A model generated the notes under the pieces. The model ran no database searches and was not told the DNA's origin. It saw nothing but the letters and a program-made list of their open reading frames with translations. Positions 8,362-17,129 of a stretch of DNA of 64,000 nucleotides are shown here, piece by piece (position 1 is the first letter of the stretch; each line of letters starts with the position of its first letter). Both the position numbers and the translations under genes were made by a program. This DNA is from Winogradskyella jejuensis. GTDB lineage: Bacteria > Bacteroidota > Bacteroidia > Flavobacteriales > Flavobacteriaceae. The stretch covers positions 372,001-436,000 of the forward strand of contig NZ_FQWS01000002.1 in NCBI RefSeq assembly GCF_900129745.1, read 5' to 3'.

Positions 8362-8373
8362 GAATTAAGAAGC

Positions 8374-8847
8374 ATGTTTGTAGATATTATAGATAGTAAT
8401 ATAGGTTGGTTTCATTTTGTCACTTCAATATTGGCCATGCTGTCAGGAGTTATAGTGATACTTAATGTTAAAGGAACGAAGTTTCATAAACGTATTGGCT
8501 ACATCTATGTGTTATCGATGCTATCTCTAAATATTAGTTCTTTTTTTATTGTAAACTTTAATGGATTTAGTTTATTTCATTTTTTTGCAATAATTAGTTT
8601 AATTACTGTTCTAGCAGGAATTATCCCCACAATTCTCAGAATCAACAATTGGTTTCCTTATCACTTTTATTTTATGAGTTGGTCAGTCGTCGGCTTATAT
8701 TGTGCGTTTTGGGCAGAAGTAGGAACCCGTTTTGTAAGCAACATGAAAGAGTTTTGGTGGATGGTAGCTTTGGCTACAGGAGTTACGGCATTTATAGGTA
8801 GTAGAATAATAAATAAACAAGCAAAGAAATTAAACCTTAAGAAATGA
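8374..8847 (+). CDS. DUF2306-like four-helix membrane protein
   Basis: 157 residues that are almost entirely hydrophobic, with about four membrane helices (FVTSILAMLSGVIVIL, IYVLSMLSLNISSFFIV, FFAIISLITVLAGIIPTIL, WSVVGLYCAFWAEVGTRFV). Conserved-looking residues HKRIGYIYV and YHFYFMSWS match the DUF2306 membrane family as I recall it; these histidines could bind a haem or metal, but that is inference. It lies between the 2TM genes and the LytTR gene and overlaps the latter by ATGA. Confidence 0.75.
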   Translation: MFVDIIDSNIGWFHFVTSILAMLSGVIVILNVKGTKFHKRIGYIYVLSMLSLNISSFFIVNFNGFSLFHFFAIISLITVLAGIIPTILRINNWFPYHFYFMSWSVVGLYCAFWAEVGTRFVSNMKEFWWMVALATGVTAFIGSRIINKQAKKLNLKK

Positions 8848-9599
8848 ATGTTATTATTATAGAAGACGAAAAGCCATCTGCACGCCGATTGCAGCGTATG
8901 CTTAAAGCTATAGATGTAAATGCAGAAACTATGCTTCACTCCGTAGAAGAAGCCGTTAGTTGGTTTAAAGACAATCCGCATCCAGACTTAATCTTTTTGG
9001 ATATACAGTTAAGTGATGGTTTGTCATTTGAAATTTTTGATACTGTAGAAATTAAGTCTGCCGTTATTTTTACCACAGCTTATGATGAGTATGCGCTTCA
9101 GGCTTTTAAACTCAATAGTATTGATTATTTACTGAAGCCTATAGACGAAGACGATTTAAAAACGGCTGTCGATAAGTTTCGAGAACGAGCACCGCAACAA
9201 CAAGCTGTAACTCTAGATTTTAATGATATTAAAAATCTGTTAGTAAACCCAATTGAACGCGAATATAAGAGGCGGTTTTCCGTTAAAGTTGGTCAACACT
9301 TAAAACTGATAAATATAGAAGATATAGAATGTGTTTATAGTGAAAATAAAGGCACTTATGCTTATACAAAAGATGGCAGAAATTATTTGCTCGATACCAC
9401 GTTAGACCAATTAGAAAATGACTTAGAACCTCATGTTTTTTTCCGAATTAGCAGAAAATTCTATGTTAACGTTAATGCTATAAAAGACATGGTAAGTTAT
9501 ACCAACTCTAGGTTGCAAATAAAGTTGAATACTTATAACGAACAAGATGTTATTGTTGCTAGAGAACGTGTAAAAGACTTTAAAAATTGGTTAGAATAA
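8844..9599 (+). CDS. LytTR-family response regulator
   Basis: 251 residues. The receiver domain spans about 1-115, with acidic residues IIEDE, the phospho-acceptor Asp53 in LIFLDIQLSDG, and the YDEYALQAFKLNSIDYLLKP end. The LytTR DNA-binding domain spans about 145-250 (RFSVKVGQHLKLINIEDIECVYSENKGTYAYT, VFFRISRKFYVNVNAI). It overlaps the preceding gene by four bases (ATGA) and closes the operon that contains the LytS/2TM kinase, its likely partner. The last nine bases overlap the convergent J-domain gene. Confidence 0.94.
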   Translation: MNVIIIEDEKPSARRLQRMLKAIDVNAETMLHSVEEAVSWFKDNPHPDLIFLDIQLSDGLSFEIFDTVEIKSAVIFTTAYDEYALQAFKLNSIDYLLKPIDEDDLKTAVDKFRERAPQQQAVTLDFNDIKNLLVNPIEREYKRRFSVKVGQHLKLINIEDIECVYSENKGTYAYTKDGRNYLLDTTLDQLENDLEPHVFFRISRKFYVNVNAIKDMVSYTNSRLQIKLNTYNEQDVIVARERVKDFKNWLE

Positions 9600-10022
9600 A
9601 TCGAAAACATCGCCGATTGTGTCACCAATGATGTCTCCAAAATCATCAAACATACCAAAAATCCCCACATCAAAAAATAGGTCGAGAAGTAATAAATCTG
9701 TTAAATCCGACTCCCACGATTTTTTAGATTTCTTTTTGGCTTCTTTTTTCCAATCTTCATAGGTTTCTTCCTCTTTTTGACTAATGACCATAGGTACGGT
9801 ACTAGAAAAACTTTTTTCTAGCATTAGGTCATAAGCTTCACGCTTTTTCTTATTAGACAATACGTTAAATGCTTCAATCAGTACATCGAACTTTTCTCTA
9901 GCTTCTGGAGCCTTATTATTTTCAGGATGATAAAGTGCTATTTCTTTTCTAAACGCCTTCTTAATGGTTTCTAGGTTAGCGTCTTTGGTAACGCCAAGAA
10001 TAGAGTAGTAGTCAGTTATCAT
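9591..10022 (-). CDS. J-domain protein with HPE in place of HPD
   Basis: 143 residues. An N-terminal J domain (about 3-67): DYYSILGVTKDANLETIKKAFRKEIALYHPENN, then EAFNVLSNKKKREAYD. The invariant HPD motif that stimulates DnaK ATPase reads HPE here (codons CAT CCT GAA on the minus strand). The C-terminal half is short: a basic stretch (WKKEAKKKSKKSW) followed by a very acidic hydrophobic tail (LLLLDLFFDVGIFGMFDDFG). It lies 49 bases downstream of the LETM1-like gene and may be co-transcribed with it. Confidence 0.85.
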   Translation of the reverse strand: MITDYYSILGVTKDANLETIKKAFRKEIALYHPENNKAPEAREKFDVLIEAFNVLSNKKKREAYDLMLEKSFSSTVPMVISQKEEETYEDWKKEAKKKSKKSWESDLTDLLLLDLFFDVGIFGMFDDFGDIIGDTIGDVFDLF

Positions 10023-10071
10023 TATGGTAGAATTTACCTAATAAGTCACATTGCAAATCAATTTGTTACAA

Positions 10072-11244
10072 CTAATCTTCGTCAATTCTGTTTTCATCAA
10101 ATGCAGACGGTAATAGCTTTGGAATAAATTTTACGAAAAGCGGTAATAAAAGCATACCTCCAGGAAGCATAAAAATAGCCAGACTTGGTATGGATTTAAA
10201 AATATCTAAAAGCTGATTCTGTATTTTTTTCTGTTCCTCTTCGGTTAAGTTGCGTTTTGTAGATTGCGTTAACAGATAAATGGCTTCTTTGCTTTGAGAC
10301 AGCTCTTTAGTAAGTCTTTTACTGTTTCGTTTTATAAGTCGCGTAACTATACTACTGCTATTGTCATAAAAACTTTGGGCCAAATTCTTGGCGCTTAAAA
10401 ACGCTATTTTATCCCGATTTTTTTCGTAAAACGCATTAATATCATCTATGGATTGAATAAGAATATGTGAGTCTATATCTAAGTCTTGCCGCAGTTGGTT
10501 GAGGTATAGGTATTCGTTTTTATCTATTTGCTTATCACTCCAAGACGCCATACATACAATATCTACAACATATCGTTTTTCTAAGGTTCCAGAGATAGAA
10601 GCAGCAACCTGGTCTTTAGATAATTGTGTTTCTTTTTTGTGCCTTAACGAAGCTTCAAAAAGCTTAATTAGGTTTTGGTCGTATTCTGTTTTGTTCGTTT
10701 TAGAATCTAAAACTGTAAATACGATGGTTTCTAATGCAGATTCAAAATTAGAGATGTATGTCTTTGTATTTTCTCTTTCTGTTAAAAACCTATGGTAACC
10801 GATGATGTCTATAAACAAAAATGCATTAATCAAAAAATAGTTGAAATTCTTGGTAATGATATTATCATCAATATGAATACGTTTATGAATAATTTGCTCT
10901 AACAACTTATCGCTACTTGGCTCCCCAAAGAGTTCTGATAAAAACGAACGTTTATGCTCGTCAGTAGCTTTGTAATAGTCAACTACACTATTAAGAAAAT
11001 TACCTTCAACCGTTTCAAGATTAAATATGTAATAGAAAGCCGTAACTAGATTGACTTTGCAGCGTTCTTCCTCATTAAAATCGGTATCATCAACCAAATC
11101 GCAAATGCAATTAATGTTACTGCCATAAATAAACCCAGTGGCTTTTAATCTTTTGTAGAAGGAAGCCTTGTCTAATTGCAAGACATTACTTTCAGGTAAA
11201 AAGGTGAGTAGTTTCTTTATCCAACCAGTTGCTGAAGGATTCAT
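10072..11244 (-). CDS. LETM1-like protein
   Basis: 390 residues without a signal peptide. Most of the length is helical and acidic. The C-terminus (about 315-380) has the LETM1-like pattern: KRLTKELSQSKEAIYLLTQ, a glutamate/lysine helix, then the hydrophobic PSLAIFMLPGGMLLLPLFVKFIPKLLPSAF. A TerB-like segment (VVDIVCMASWSDKQIDKNEYLYLNQL, about 223-248) precedes it. Bacteroidota homologues are labelled LETM1-related, biofilm-associated; the function is not established. The upstream gene diverges, and the J-domain gene follows. Confidence 0.75.
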   Translation of the reverse strand: MNPSATGWIKKLLTFLPESNVLQLDKASFYKRLKATGFIYGSNINCICDLVDDTDFNEEERCKVNLVTAFYYIFNLETVEGNFLNSVVDYYKATDEHKRSFLSELFGEPSSDKLLEQIIHKRIHIDDNIITKNFNYFLINAFLFIDIIGYHRFLTERENTKTYISNFESALETIVFTVLDSKTNKTEYDQNLIKLFEASLRHKKETQLSKDQVAASISGTLEKRYVVDIVCMASWSDKQIDKNEYLYLNQLRQDLDIDSHILIQSIDDINAFYEKNRDKIAFLSAKNLAQSFYDNSSSIVTRLIKRNSKRLTKELSQSKEAIYLLTQSTKRNLTEEEQKKIQNQLLDIFKSIPSLAIFMLPGGMLLLPLFVKFIPKLLPSAFDENRIDED

Positions 11245-11386
11245 AGGTTGATAATTATGGCCTAAAGATAGTTTTTATCTCTTTATTTTTTTGATTCAAA
11301 ACTTTTTTTTGAAATAAAATAAAACCCTCTTATTCATTTTTCCGTAGGTAGTGCAGAGAACAAATAATTAACAAAATCTCAGTATT

Positions 11387-12037
11387 ATGAAAAAAACAAA
11401 ATTTTTATTCTTGGCAGCTATTATTGGAGTATCCAGTATTGTTGCCATAGCAGCGGACCATATTGATGCTCCAGCTGTAGCTAGTGGTACAAGTGATATC
11501 ACTGATTTTTATGCTTTTCAAGGCGAAAACACATCTAATGTTGTCTTTGTAGCAAATTTACAAGGTTTGTTAAGTCCAATGGCAACTGGTGATGCTTCGT
11601 TTGATGAGAATGTCTTAATTGAATTTAATATTGATACTTCTGGTGATAATATTGAAGACCTAGTCATTCAGGCAATACCAAGAGACGGAAAAATGTACTT
11701 TTTTGGACCAGCCACACCTACACAGGCTGGGCTTAACAGTACCATTTTAGCAAATGAAGCATCTGGCAGTGTAGACATTACGCCTTACGGTCAGAGTGCT
11801 ATTACGTCATCAGAAAACGGGATGCGATTTTTCGCTGGTCCACGAGATGATCCGTTCTTTATGGATTTTGCACAGTTTACTCAAATCGTAGGTGGTAATG
11901 CAACAGGATTTAATAATCCAGGGTCGGATACATTTGCAGGAACTAATGTGCTATCTGTAGTGGTAGAAGTTCCAAAATCTATGGTTGGCGGTTCTGGAAC
12001 CATCAACACATGGGTAGAAACAAAAAGAAAACAATAA
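11387..12037 (+). CDS. Secreted protein with the N-terminal half of a DUF4331 domain
   Basis: 216 residues with a signal peptide (MKKTKFLFLAAIIGVSSIVAIAADH). The mature start ADHIDAPAVASGTSDITDFYAF is the typical DUF4331 opening, followed by NVVFVANLQGLLSP and FAGPRDDPFFMDFAQF. A normal DUF4331 protein is about twice as long. Here the fold stops near VEVPKSMVGGSGTINTWVETKRK, and the remaining half is encoded by the next gene with its own export signal. The start codon is supported by the signal peptide. It is the first gene of a four-gene run ending in a TonB-dependent receptor. Confidence 0.88.
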   Translation: MKKTKFLFLAAIIGVSSIVAIAADHIDAPAVASGTSDITDFYAFQGENTSNVVFVANLQGLLSPMATGDASFDENVLIEFNIDTSGDNIEDLVIQAIPRDGKMYFFGPATPTQAGLNSTILANEASGSVDITPYGQSAITSSENGMRFFAGPRDDPFFMDFAQFTQIVGGNATGFNNPGSDTFAGTNVLSVVVEVPKSMVGGSGTINTWVETKRKQ

Positions 12038-12055
12038 TCTAAAAAAATAAAGACG

Positions 12056-12625
12056 ATGAAATTTAATAATATAAAACTATTACTAGCTTCACTTTTAGTT
12101 ACTGTTACGATAACAAGTTGTAGTAATGATGACGATAGACCTACAGGTCCTACAGGAATTAACTTTACAGGAACATTTGCACAACAAGACCAAATGGGTA
12201 GACCAGCAGTGAATACTGTATTTGTGTCTTCAAGTATGAAAGACAATTTTAACACTACGGTACCGTCACAACAGTCGGGTGCTTTTCAAACCATGTTTCA
12301 GAATAATTTAGAAGCTCTGAGTCCTGCCTATGCTAATCCTGGAGATGCAAATGCGTTAGGTTTAACTTCCGCTCAATTCACAGGGTTATTAGCAACTGAC
12401 GTTCTTAACCTTTCCTTAGATGGAACGACTACATTTTTCGATGGAACAAATGTATTAACGGGACGTGCATTGGCTGACGATGTTATCACTGTAGAGCTTA
12501 TTTTAATTTTTGGAGGTGAAAACGGATTGACAGCCTCTGAAAATCCAGGATTGTCTGATGATAATGTAAACGCCAATGATAAGCCTTTTTCCTCAAGTTT
12601 TCCATATCTAGCCTCACCATGGTAA
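12056..12625 (+). CDS. Lipoprotein with the C-terminal half of a DUF4331 domain
   Basis: 189 residues with a lipoprotein signal (lipobox ITSCS). It begins where the previous protein stops: DQMGRPAVNTVFVSSSMKDNFN, a central LATDVLNLSLDG, and the closing GRALADDVITVELILIFGG then NANDKPFSSSFPYLASPW, which is the standard end of DUF4331. The gap to the first half is 18 bases and the half has its own signal, so this is gene fission rather than a frameshift. The two halves probably reassemble at the envelope. Confidence 0.88.
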   Translation: MKFNNIKLLLASLLVTVTITSCSNDDDRPTGPTGINFTGTFAQQDQMGRPAVNTVFVSSSMKDNFNTTVPSQQSGAFQTMFQNNLEALSPAYANPGDANALGLTSAQFTGLLATDVLNLSLDGTTTFFDGTNVLTGRALADDVITVELILIFGGENGLTASENPGLSDDNVNANDKPFSSSFPYLASPW

Positions 12626-12641
12626 GCTACCAATAATTAGT

Positions 12642-12678
12642 ATTCTAGAGCAGATTTAGTTCTGCTCTAGAATTATTT
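12642..12678 (+). terminator. Strong hairpin after the second DUF4331 gene
   Basis: ATTCTAGAGCAGA (12642-12654) pairs perfectly with TCTGCTCTAGAAT (12661-12673), followed by TATTTT. With only a weak T tract it may attenuate or stabilise the upstream mRNA and let some transcription reach the TPR and receptor genes. Confidence 0.65.
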
Positions 12679-12701
12679 TAAACACACAAAACTCAAATAT
12701 T

Positions 12702-13979
12702 ATGTCAATTGATAGAATACTTCCCTTATTTCTTTTATCACTATTTTTTAGTTGTGATTCTAAAAAGATATCAGATAAAGCAGATTATCAAGCGTACTTA
12801 GCGCAAAATTTAGACACCTCAAAAATTGTTAAAGAAGTCGATTTTTGGACCTTAAAATTAAATATAACTCCTAATCAGTTTCCATATCTATTAAAGCGAG
12901 CAAGTGCATATACAGCGTTATTTAATACAACCGGAAAAATCGATAATTTAATCAATGCAGAAAAGGATTTATTAGTAGCAAACAATGCTACTGATTACAA
13001 AAACACAAGCTATTTAAGAGCATTAGCATACAATTATCTCTCTCAACATAAATTCAAAAAAGCCTTAGAGCTTTTAAAAAAAGCTGAAAATTTAGGAGAG
13101 AAACTAGAAAACACACAAAAAATGCTTTTCGATGTCAACTTAGAATTAGGCAATACCATTGAAGCACAAAAATATCTTTCAGAATTTAAGGACTTTTCAG
13201 ATTTTGACTATCTAATTCGCTTAGCAAAATGGGAAGACCACAATGGTAATTTAGACGGAGCCATAAATTATATGGAACGTGCTACAAAAATTTCAGAATC
13301 CGGTAACACAACGTCTTTAAAGCAGTGGGCATATACTAATCTAGCAGATTTTTATGGTCATGCAGGCAAGATAGATTTGTCTTATTATTATTATCTAAAG
13401 GCATTAGAATTAAACCCTAATGATGCTTATGCCAAAAAAGGAATTGCATGGATAGTCTATTCTTACGAGAAAAAACCAGATGAAGCGCTGTCTATTCTAA
13501 ATCAAGTCACATCTTATTACAATGCTCCGGACTACAACTTGATAAAGGCCGAAATTGCCGAATACAAGAACGATATCAGACTTAAAAATAAAGCACAAAA
13601 AGAGTATACGGATAAAGTTGATAACGCGCTCTATGGGCATATGTATAATAAGTATGATGTAATGCTTTATGCAGAAGAGTTACAAGAGCCTGAAAAAGCG
13701 ATTGAAATAGCAAAACAAGAGGTTAATCATAGGCCTACAGCGCAAAGCTATGATTTATTAGCATGGAGTTACTTTAAGGCTGGTAACATAGATAAGGCTA
13801 TAGAAATTATAGATGCTTATGTAACAGGTAAAACTGAAGAGCCAGAGGTACTATACCACATTGCAGAAATATACAAAGCAAAAGGAAGAACTAAGGAAGT
13901 TGCTGATTTAAAAGAAGGCTTGTTGGCCAGCGTATACGAGCTCGGACCTTTGATGGAAACAAAAATTTTAAATCTTTAA
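12702..13979 (+). CDS. TPR lipoprotein
   Basis: 425 residues with a lipoprotein signal (LFLLSLFFSCDS). The rest is a chain of tetratricopeptide-like helices: LNYLSQHKFKKALELLKKAENLG-type pairs, GNLDGAINYMERATKISES, IDLSYYYYLKALELNPNDAYAKKGIAW, KPDEALSILNQV, EPEKAIEIAKQEV, NIDKAIEIIDAYV. The neighbour context (DUF4331 halves before, TonB receptor 2 bases after its stop) suggests a surface or periplasmic scaffold for the same transport or sensing complex. The ligand is unknown. Confidence 0.82.
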   Translation: MSIDRILPLFLLSLFFSCDSKKISDKADYQAYLAQNLDTSKIVKEVDFWTLKLNITPNQFPYLLKRASAYTALFNTTGKIDNLINAEKDLLVANNATDYKNTSYLRALAYNYLSQHKFKKALELLKKAENLGEKLENTQKMLFDVNLELGNTIEAQKYLSEFKDFSDFDYLIRLAKWEDHNGNLDGAINYMERATKISESGNTTSLKQWAYTNLADFYGHAGKIDLSYYYYLKALELNPNDAYAKKGIAWIVYSYEKKPDEALSILNQVTSYYNAPDYNLIKAEIAEYKNDIRLKNKAQKEYTDKVDNALYGHMYNKYDVMLYAEELQEPEKAIEIAKQEVNHRPTAQSYDLLAWSYFKAGNIDKAIEIIDAYVTGKTEEPEVLYHIAEIYKAKGRTKEVADLKEGLLASVYELGPLMETKILNL

Positions 13980-13981
13980 TT

Positions 13982-16207
13982 ATGAAGATAAGAACATTTA
14001 TATCCATGCTCGTATTTGTATTGATGTCTTCAAGCATATATGCACAGAATATTAAAGGTCTTGTCGTAAATGCTAACAGTCAACCGTTAGAATCTGCTTA
14101 CGTTTTTAATTTAAATTCTAAAACCCATGCCCATACTAATGAAATTGGTGGTTTTGTAATTACAAATTCTAAAATGGGTGATACACTAAAAGTAGGCTTA
14201 TTAGGTTATAAGACTTTAGAAGTTGTCTTAAAATCTACAGATAACCTAACAATTTTATTAAATGAAAAAGCTTTTGAGCTTGATGAGCTTACAATAAAAG
14301 AAGAATTAGACGCGGCAAGCACACTTGCGCGTTTAGACTTAAAAGTTACACCTGTAAATTCATCACAAGATATTTTAAGAAAAGTACCGGGATTGTTCAT
14401 TGGGCAGCATGCTGGAGGTGGAAAGGCAGAACAAATTTTCCTTAGAGGATTTGATATAGACCACGGTACAGATATTACAATTTCTGTAGATGATATGCCG
14501 GTAAATATGGTATCTCATGCTCATGGCCAGGGTTACAGTGATTTACATTTTGTAATACCTGAGACGCTTAATGCAATTGACTTCGGTAAAGGTGGCTATT
14601 ATGCGGATAAGGGCGATTTTAATACTGCAGGCTATGTTAATTTTAAAACCAAAGATTATCTAAAAGAAAGCAGTGTTTCTTTTTCTTTAGGGCAATTTAA
14701 CACATTAAGAACAGTAGGGTTGTTTGACCTTTTAGAAAATAAAAAAGACCAAAACGCTTACTTGGCTTTAGAGTACATCGAAACTGATGGCCCATTCGAT
14801 TCTCCACAAAATTTCAATCGTTTAAATCTATTTGGAAAATATATTTTGCGTACTCAAGATAACAGTAAAGTTACCTTAACATCATCGCACTTTACAAGCC
14901 GTTGGGATGCTTCTGGACAGATACCAACAAGAGAAGTTAACAATGGTAATATTTCCAGATTTGGTGCTATCGACGATACCGAAGGCGGCACCACAGAACG
15001 AACTAACTTTAATGTAGCTTTTCATAAATATATCAATGATGCCACAACGCTAAAAGCCAATGCATTTTATTCGCACTATGCTTTTGAGCTGTATTCTAAT
15101 TTCACATTTTTTCTGGAAGATCCAATAAATGGCGATCAGATAAGACAAAAAGAAAACCGAAACATTTTTGGATTTAATACCAGCATACATCATAGTGCAT
15201 ATTTAGGAGAGACTGAATTTAACCTCACAGCCGGTGTAGGATTAAGACATGATAATGTCGATGATGTAGAACTATCAAAAACGAGAAATAGAACTGAAAC
15301 CCTAGAAAACGTTCAATTAGGTGATATTAATCAAACTAACGTTAGCGCTTTTGCTTCGGCAGAATTCGATTTTGGCGATTTCCGGATTGTCCCTGGCCTT
15401 AGATTGGACTATTTTAAGTTTTTGTACAACGATCAATTACAGCAAAATTTTGAAACGCAAGCAGAAACTAAAACGACACTGAACCCCAAGCTTAACATGT
15501 ACTACAACGCCAATAGTAATTTGCAGCTCTATTCAAAATCAGGTATTGGTTTCCATTCTAACGATACAAGAGTCGTTATTGCTAATAATGGAAGAGAAAT
15601 TTTGCCTAAATCTTATGGAACAGATTTAGGGTTAGTTTGGAAACCTTTGCCAAAACTGATGATTAATTCGGCTCTATGGTACTTATTTTTAGAACAAGAA
15701 TTTGTTTATGTAGGCGATGCTGGTATTGTAGAGCCAAGTGGTGAGACTGAGCGTATGGGTATAGATTTAGGCTTACGCTACCAGTTTACAACCCACCTAT
15801 TTTTTGATACAGATGCAACATATACAAAAGCACGAAGCCTAGACGCTAGAAGTGGTGAAGACTTTATTCCTTTGGCACCAGATTTTACCTTAACTGCAGG
15901 TCTATCTGTAGACGATTATTATGGTTTTTCTGGAGGATTACGATTACGTTATTTGGATGATAGACCTGCAAACGAGGACAATTCTATCGTCGCCGAAGGA
16001 TATACAGTTGCAGACTTTAATATCAATTACAAGTGGAAAGATATCACATTAGGTCTAACGGTTGAAAATTTATTTGACGTCGATTGGAACGAAACACAAT
16101 TTGCAACAGCGTCTAGATTGCAAAATGAAGTTACGCCAGTCGAAGAAATTCATTTTACGCCAGGAACGCCTTTTTTTATTAAAGGGCAGATTACTTATAA
16201 TTTTTAA
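13982..16207 (+). CDS. TonB-dependent outer-membrane receptor
   Basis: 741 residues. Signal peptide (to YAQ, about 22), a carboxypeptidase-like beta domain (about 23-95: IKGLVVNANSQPLESAYVFNL), then a plug domain (DILRKVPGLFIGQHAGGGKAEQIFLRGFDIDHGTDI) and a 22-strand-type barrel ending in FFIKGQITYNF with a terminal Phe. The plug contains a histidine-rich patch SHAHGQGYSDLHF. There is no SusD-like partner, so it is not a classic glycan importer. It is likely to import a ligand presented by the DUF4331 pair. A double hairpin follows. Confidence 0.93.
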   Translation: MKIRTFISMLVFVLMSSSIYAQNIKGLVVNANSQPLESAYVFNLNSKTHAHTNEIGGFVITNSKMGDTLKVGLLGYKTLEVVLKSTDNLTILLNEKAFELDELTIKEELDAASTLARLDLKVTPVNSSQDILRKVPGLFIGQHAGGGKAEQIFLRGFDIDHGTDITISVDDMPVNMVSHAHGQGYSDLHFVIPETLNAIDFGKGGYYADKGDFNTAGYVNFKTKDYLKESSVSFSLGQFNTLRTVGLFDLLENKKDQNAYLALEYIETDGPFDSPQNFNRLNLFGKYILRTQDNSKVTLTSSHFTSRWDASGQIPTREVNNGNISRFGAIDDTEGGTTERTNFNVAFHKYINDATTLKANAFYSHYAFELYSNFTFFLEDPINGDQIRQKENRNIFGFNTSIHHSAYLGETEFNLTAGVGLRHDNVDDVELSKTRNRTETLENVQLGDINQTNVSAFASAEFDFGDFRIVPGLRLDYFKFLYNDQLQQNFETQAETKTTLNPKLNMYYNANSNLQLYSKSGIGFHSNDTRVVIANNGREILPKSYGTDLGLVWKPLPKLMINSALWYLFLEQEFVYVGDAGIVEPSGETERMGIDLGLRYQFTTHLFFDTDATYTKARSLDARSGEDFIPLAPDFTLTAGLSVDDYYGFSGGLRLRYLDDRPANEDNSIVAEGYTVADFNINYKWKDITLGLTVENLFDVDWNETQFATASRLQNEVTPVEEIHFTPGTPFFIKGQITYNF

Positions 16208-16250
16208 AAGAAAAAGAAAAGTTTTTGTTGATTGATTGATAACTAACAGT

Positions 16251-16270
16251 AGTGATTTAAGGGAATCACT
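16251..16270. terminator. Hairpin between the receptor and anti-sigma genes
   Basis: AGTGATT and AATCACT pair around a six-base loop. No T run follows, so it is probably an accessory hairpin to the stronger one at 16312. Confidence 0.45.
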
Positions 16271-16311
16271 AGCATTGAAAAATGCTGTTTTTTGAGTTTT
16301 GTTAGTTGAGG

Positions 16312-16340
16312 CACCCACTAGAAATAGTGGGTGTTTTTTT
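16312..16340 (+). terminator. Rho-independent terminator, TonB receptor operon
   Basis: CACCCACT and AGTGGGTG form a perfect eight-base stem followed by eight or more T. It sits between convergent genes and ends at the stop codon of the anti-sigma gene. Confidence 0.88.
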
Positions 16341-17128
16341 TAAGGCGCCGTATTTACAACACCTAGGGTGTAAAGCTGTTCCATAGTAGGAGAGGCGCTG
16401 CCTCCATCTGGCTCTAAGGTTATACCAAAAGCCTGACTTTCATTAGTATTGGTAATGGCAAATATTTTATTATCGTCAGTATTAAAATTATCAATAATTC
16501 CTAGGCTAGTTGGAGTTAGCGGATTTAATGTTAACGACCATACTTGCCAAACTTTTCCTTCTGGAGCATTTGGTAATCCTTTAGCATCCAGATAAATTGT
16601 ATTGTCATTTTTATTCCAATAGACTTTTGCATATGCAAAATCATAATTACCTTGACCATTTAAAGGCACTGTTAAGATATCTTTTGTTCTAAGCGCATCT
16701 AACAGACGTCTTGTCTCTGCGAGATTATCTCTAGCTTTTTCGATTTGTATTTCAAGCAATTGCCTTTCTGTAGAGACTGTTTCTATTTGGTTAGTTAGCT
16801 CTGTGTTATTATTAAGTGTCCATATTAATCCACCTGCAAGAATTATTGAGGCTGCCCATCCAGAATACGTTACCCAATCAGTCTTTTTAGGGTTCAGTTG
16901 AATAACCTTAGCATCAGTAATCTTGTCTTTAAAAGCATCAAATTTTACAGAGTTAGGAGAAGTTGCTGCAGTAAGTTTTACAATTGAGGCTTCTATTTCT
17001 AGGACTTCCTTAAGCAGTTCAGGATGTTGTTGCATAAGCTCGTATACCTCCTGATTTTCTTTTTCAGAAAGTTGGCCAGCAACGTAAAGCTCTAATATTC
17101 CGGATTCTATGTATGCTTTTATATCCAT
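16340..17128 (-). CDS. Anti-sigma factor (RskA-like)
   Basis: 262 residues from ATG 17128, which lies one base after the sigma factor stop; an ATG at 17140 would overlap the sigma gene. The N-terminus (about 1-60) is a cytosolic anti-sigma helix bundle (YIESGILELYVAGQLSEKENQEVYELMQQHPELLKEV). One membrane helix (SGWAASIILAGGLIWTL, about 90) and a coiled coil follow. The outer C-terminal domain is the RskA type (AKVYWNKNDNTIYLDAKGLPNAPEGKVWQVWSL, then LEPDGGSASPTMEQLYTLG). It should hold the sigma factor inactive until an envelope signal releases it. Confidence 0.9.
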   Translation of the reverse strand: MDIKAYIESGILELYVAGQLSEKENQEVYELMQQHPELLKEVLEIEASIVKLTAATSPNSVKFDAFKDKITDAKVIQLNPKKTDWVTYSGWAASIILAGGLIWTLNNNTELTNQIETVSTERQLLEIQIEKARDNLAETRRLLDALRTKDILTVPLNGQGNYDFAYAKVYWNKNDNTIYLDAKGLPNAPEGKVWQVWSLTLNPLTPTSLGIIDNFNTDDNKIFAITNTNESQAFGITLEPDGGSASPTMEQLYTLGVVNTAP

Positions 17129-17129
17129 A

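Noticed and set aside
11387..12625. Frameshift explanation for the two DUF4331 halves
   Set aside because: Each half has its own export signal and a normal intergenic gap.
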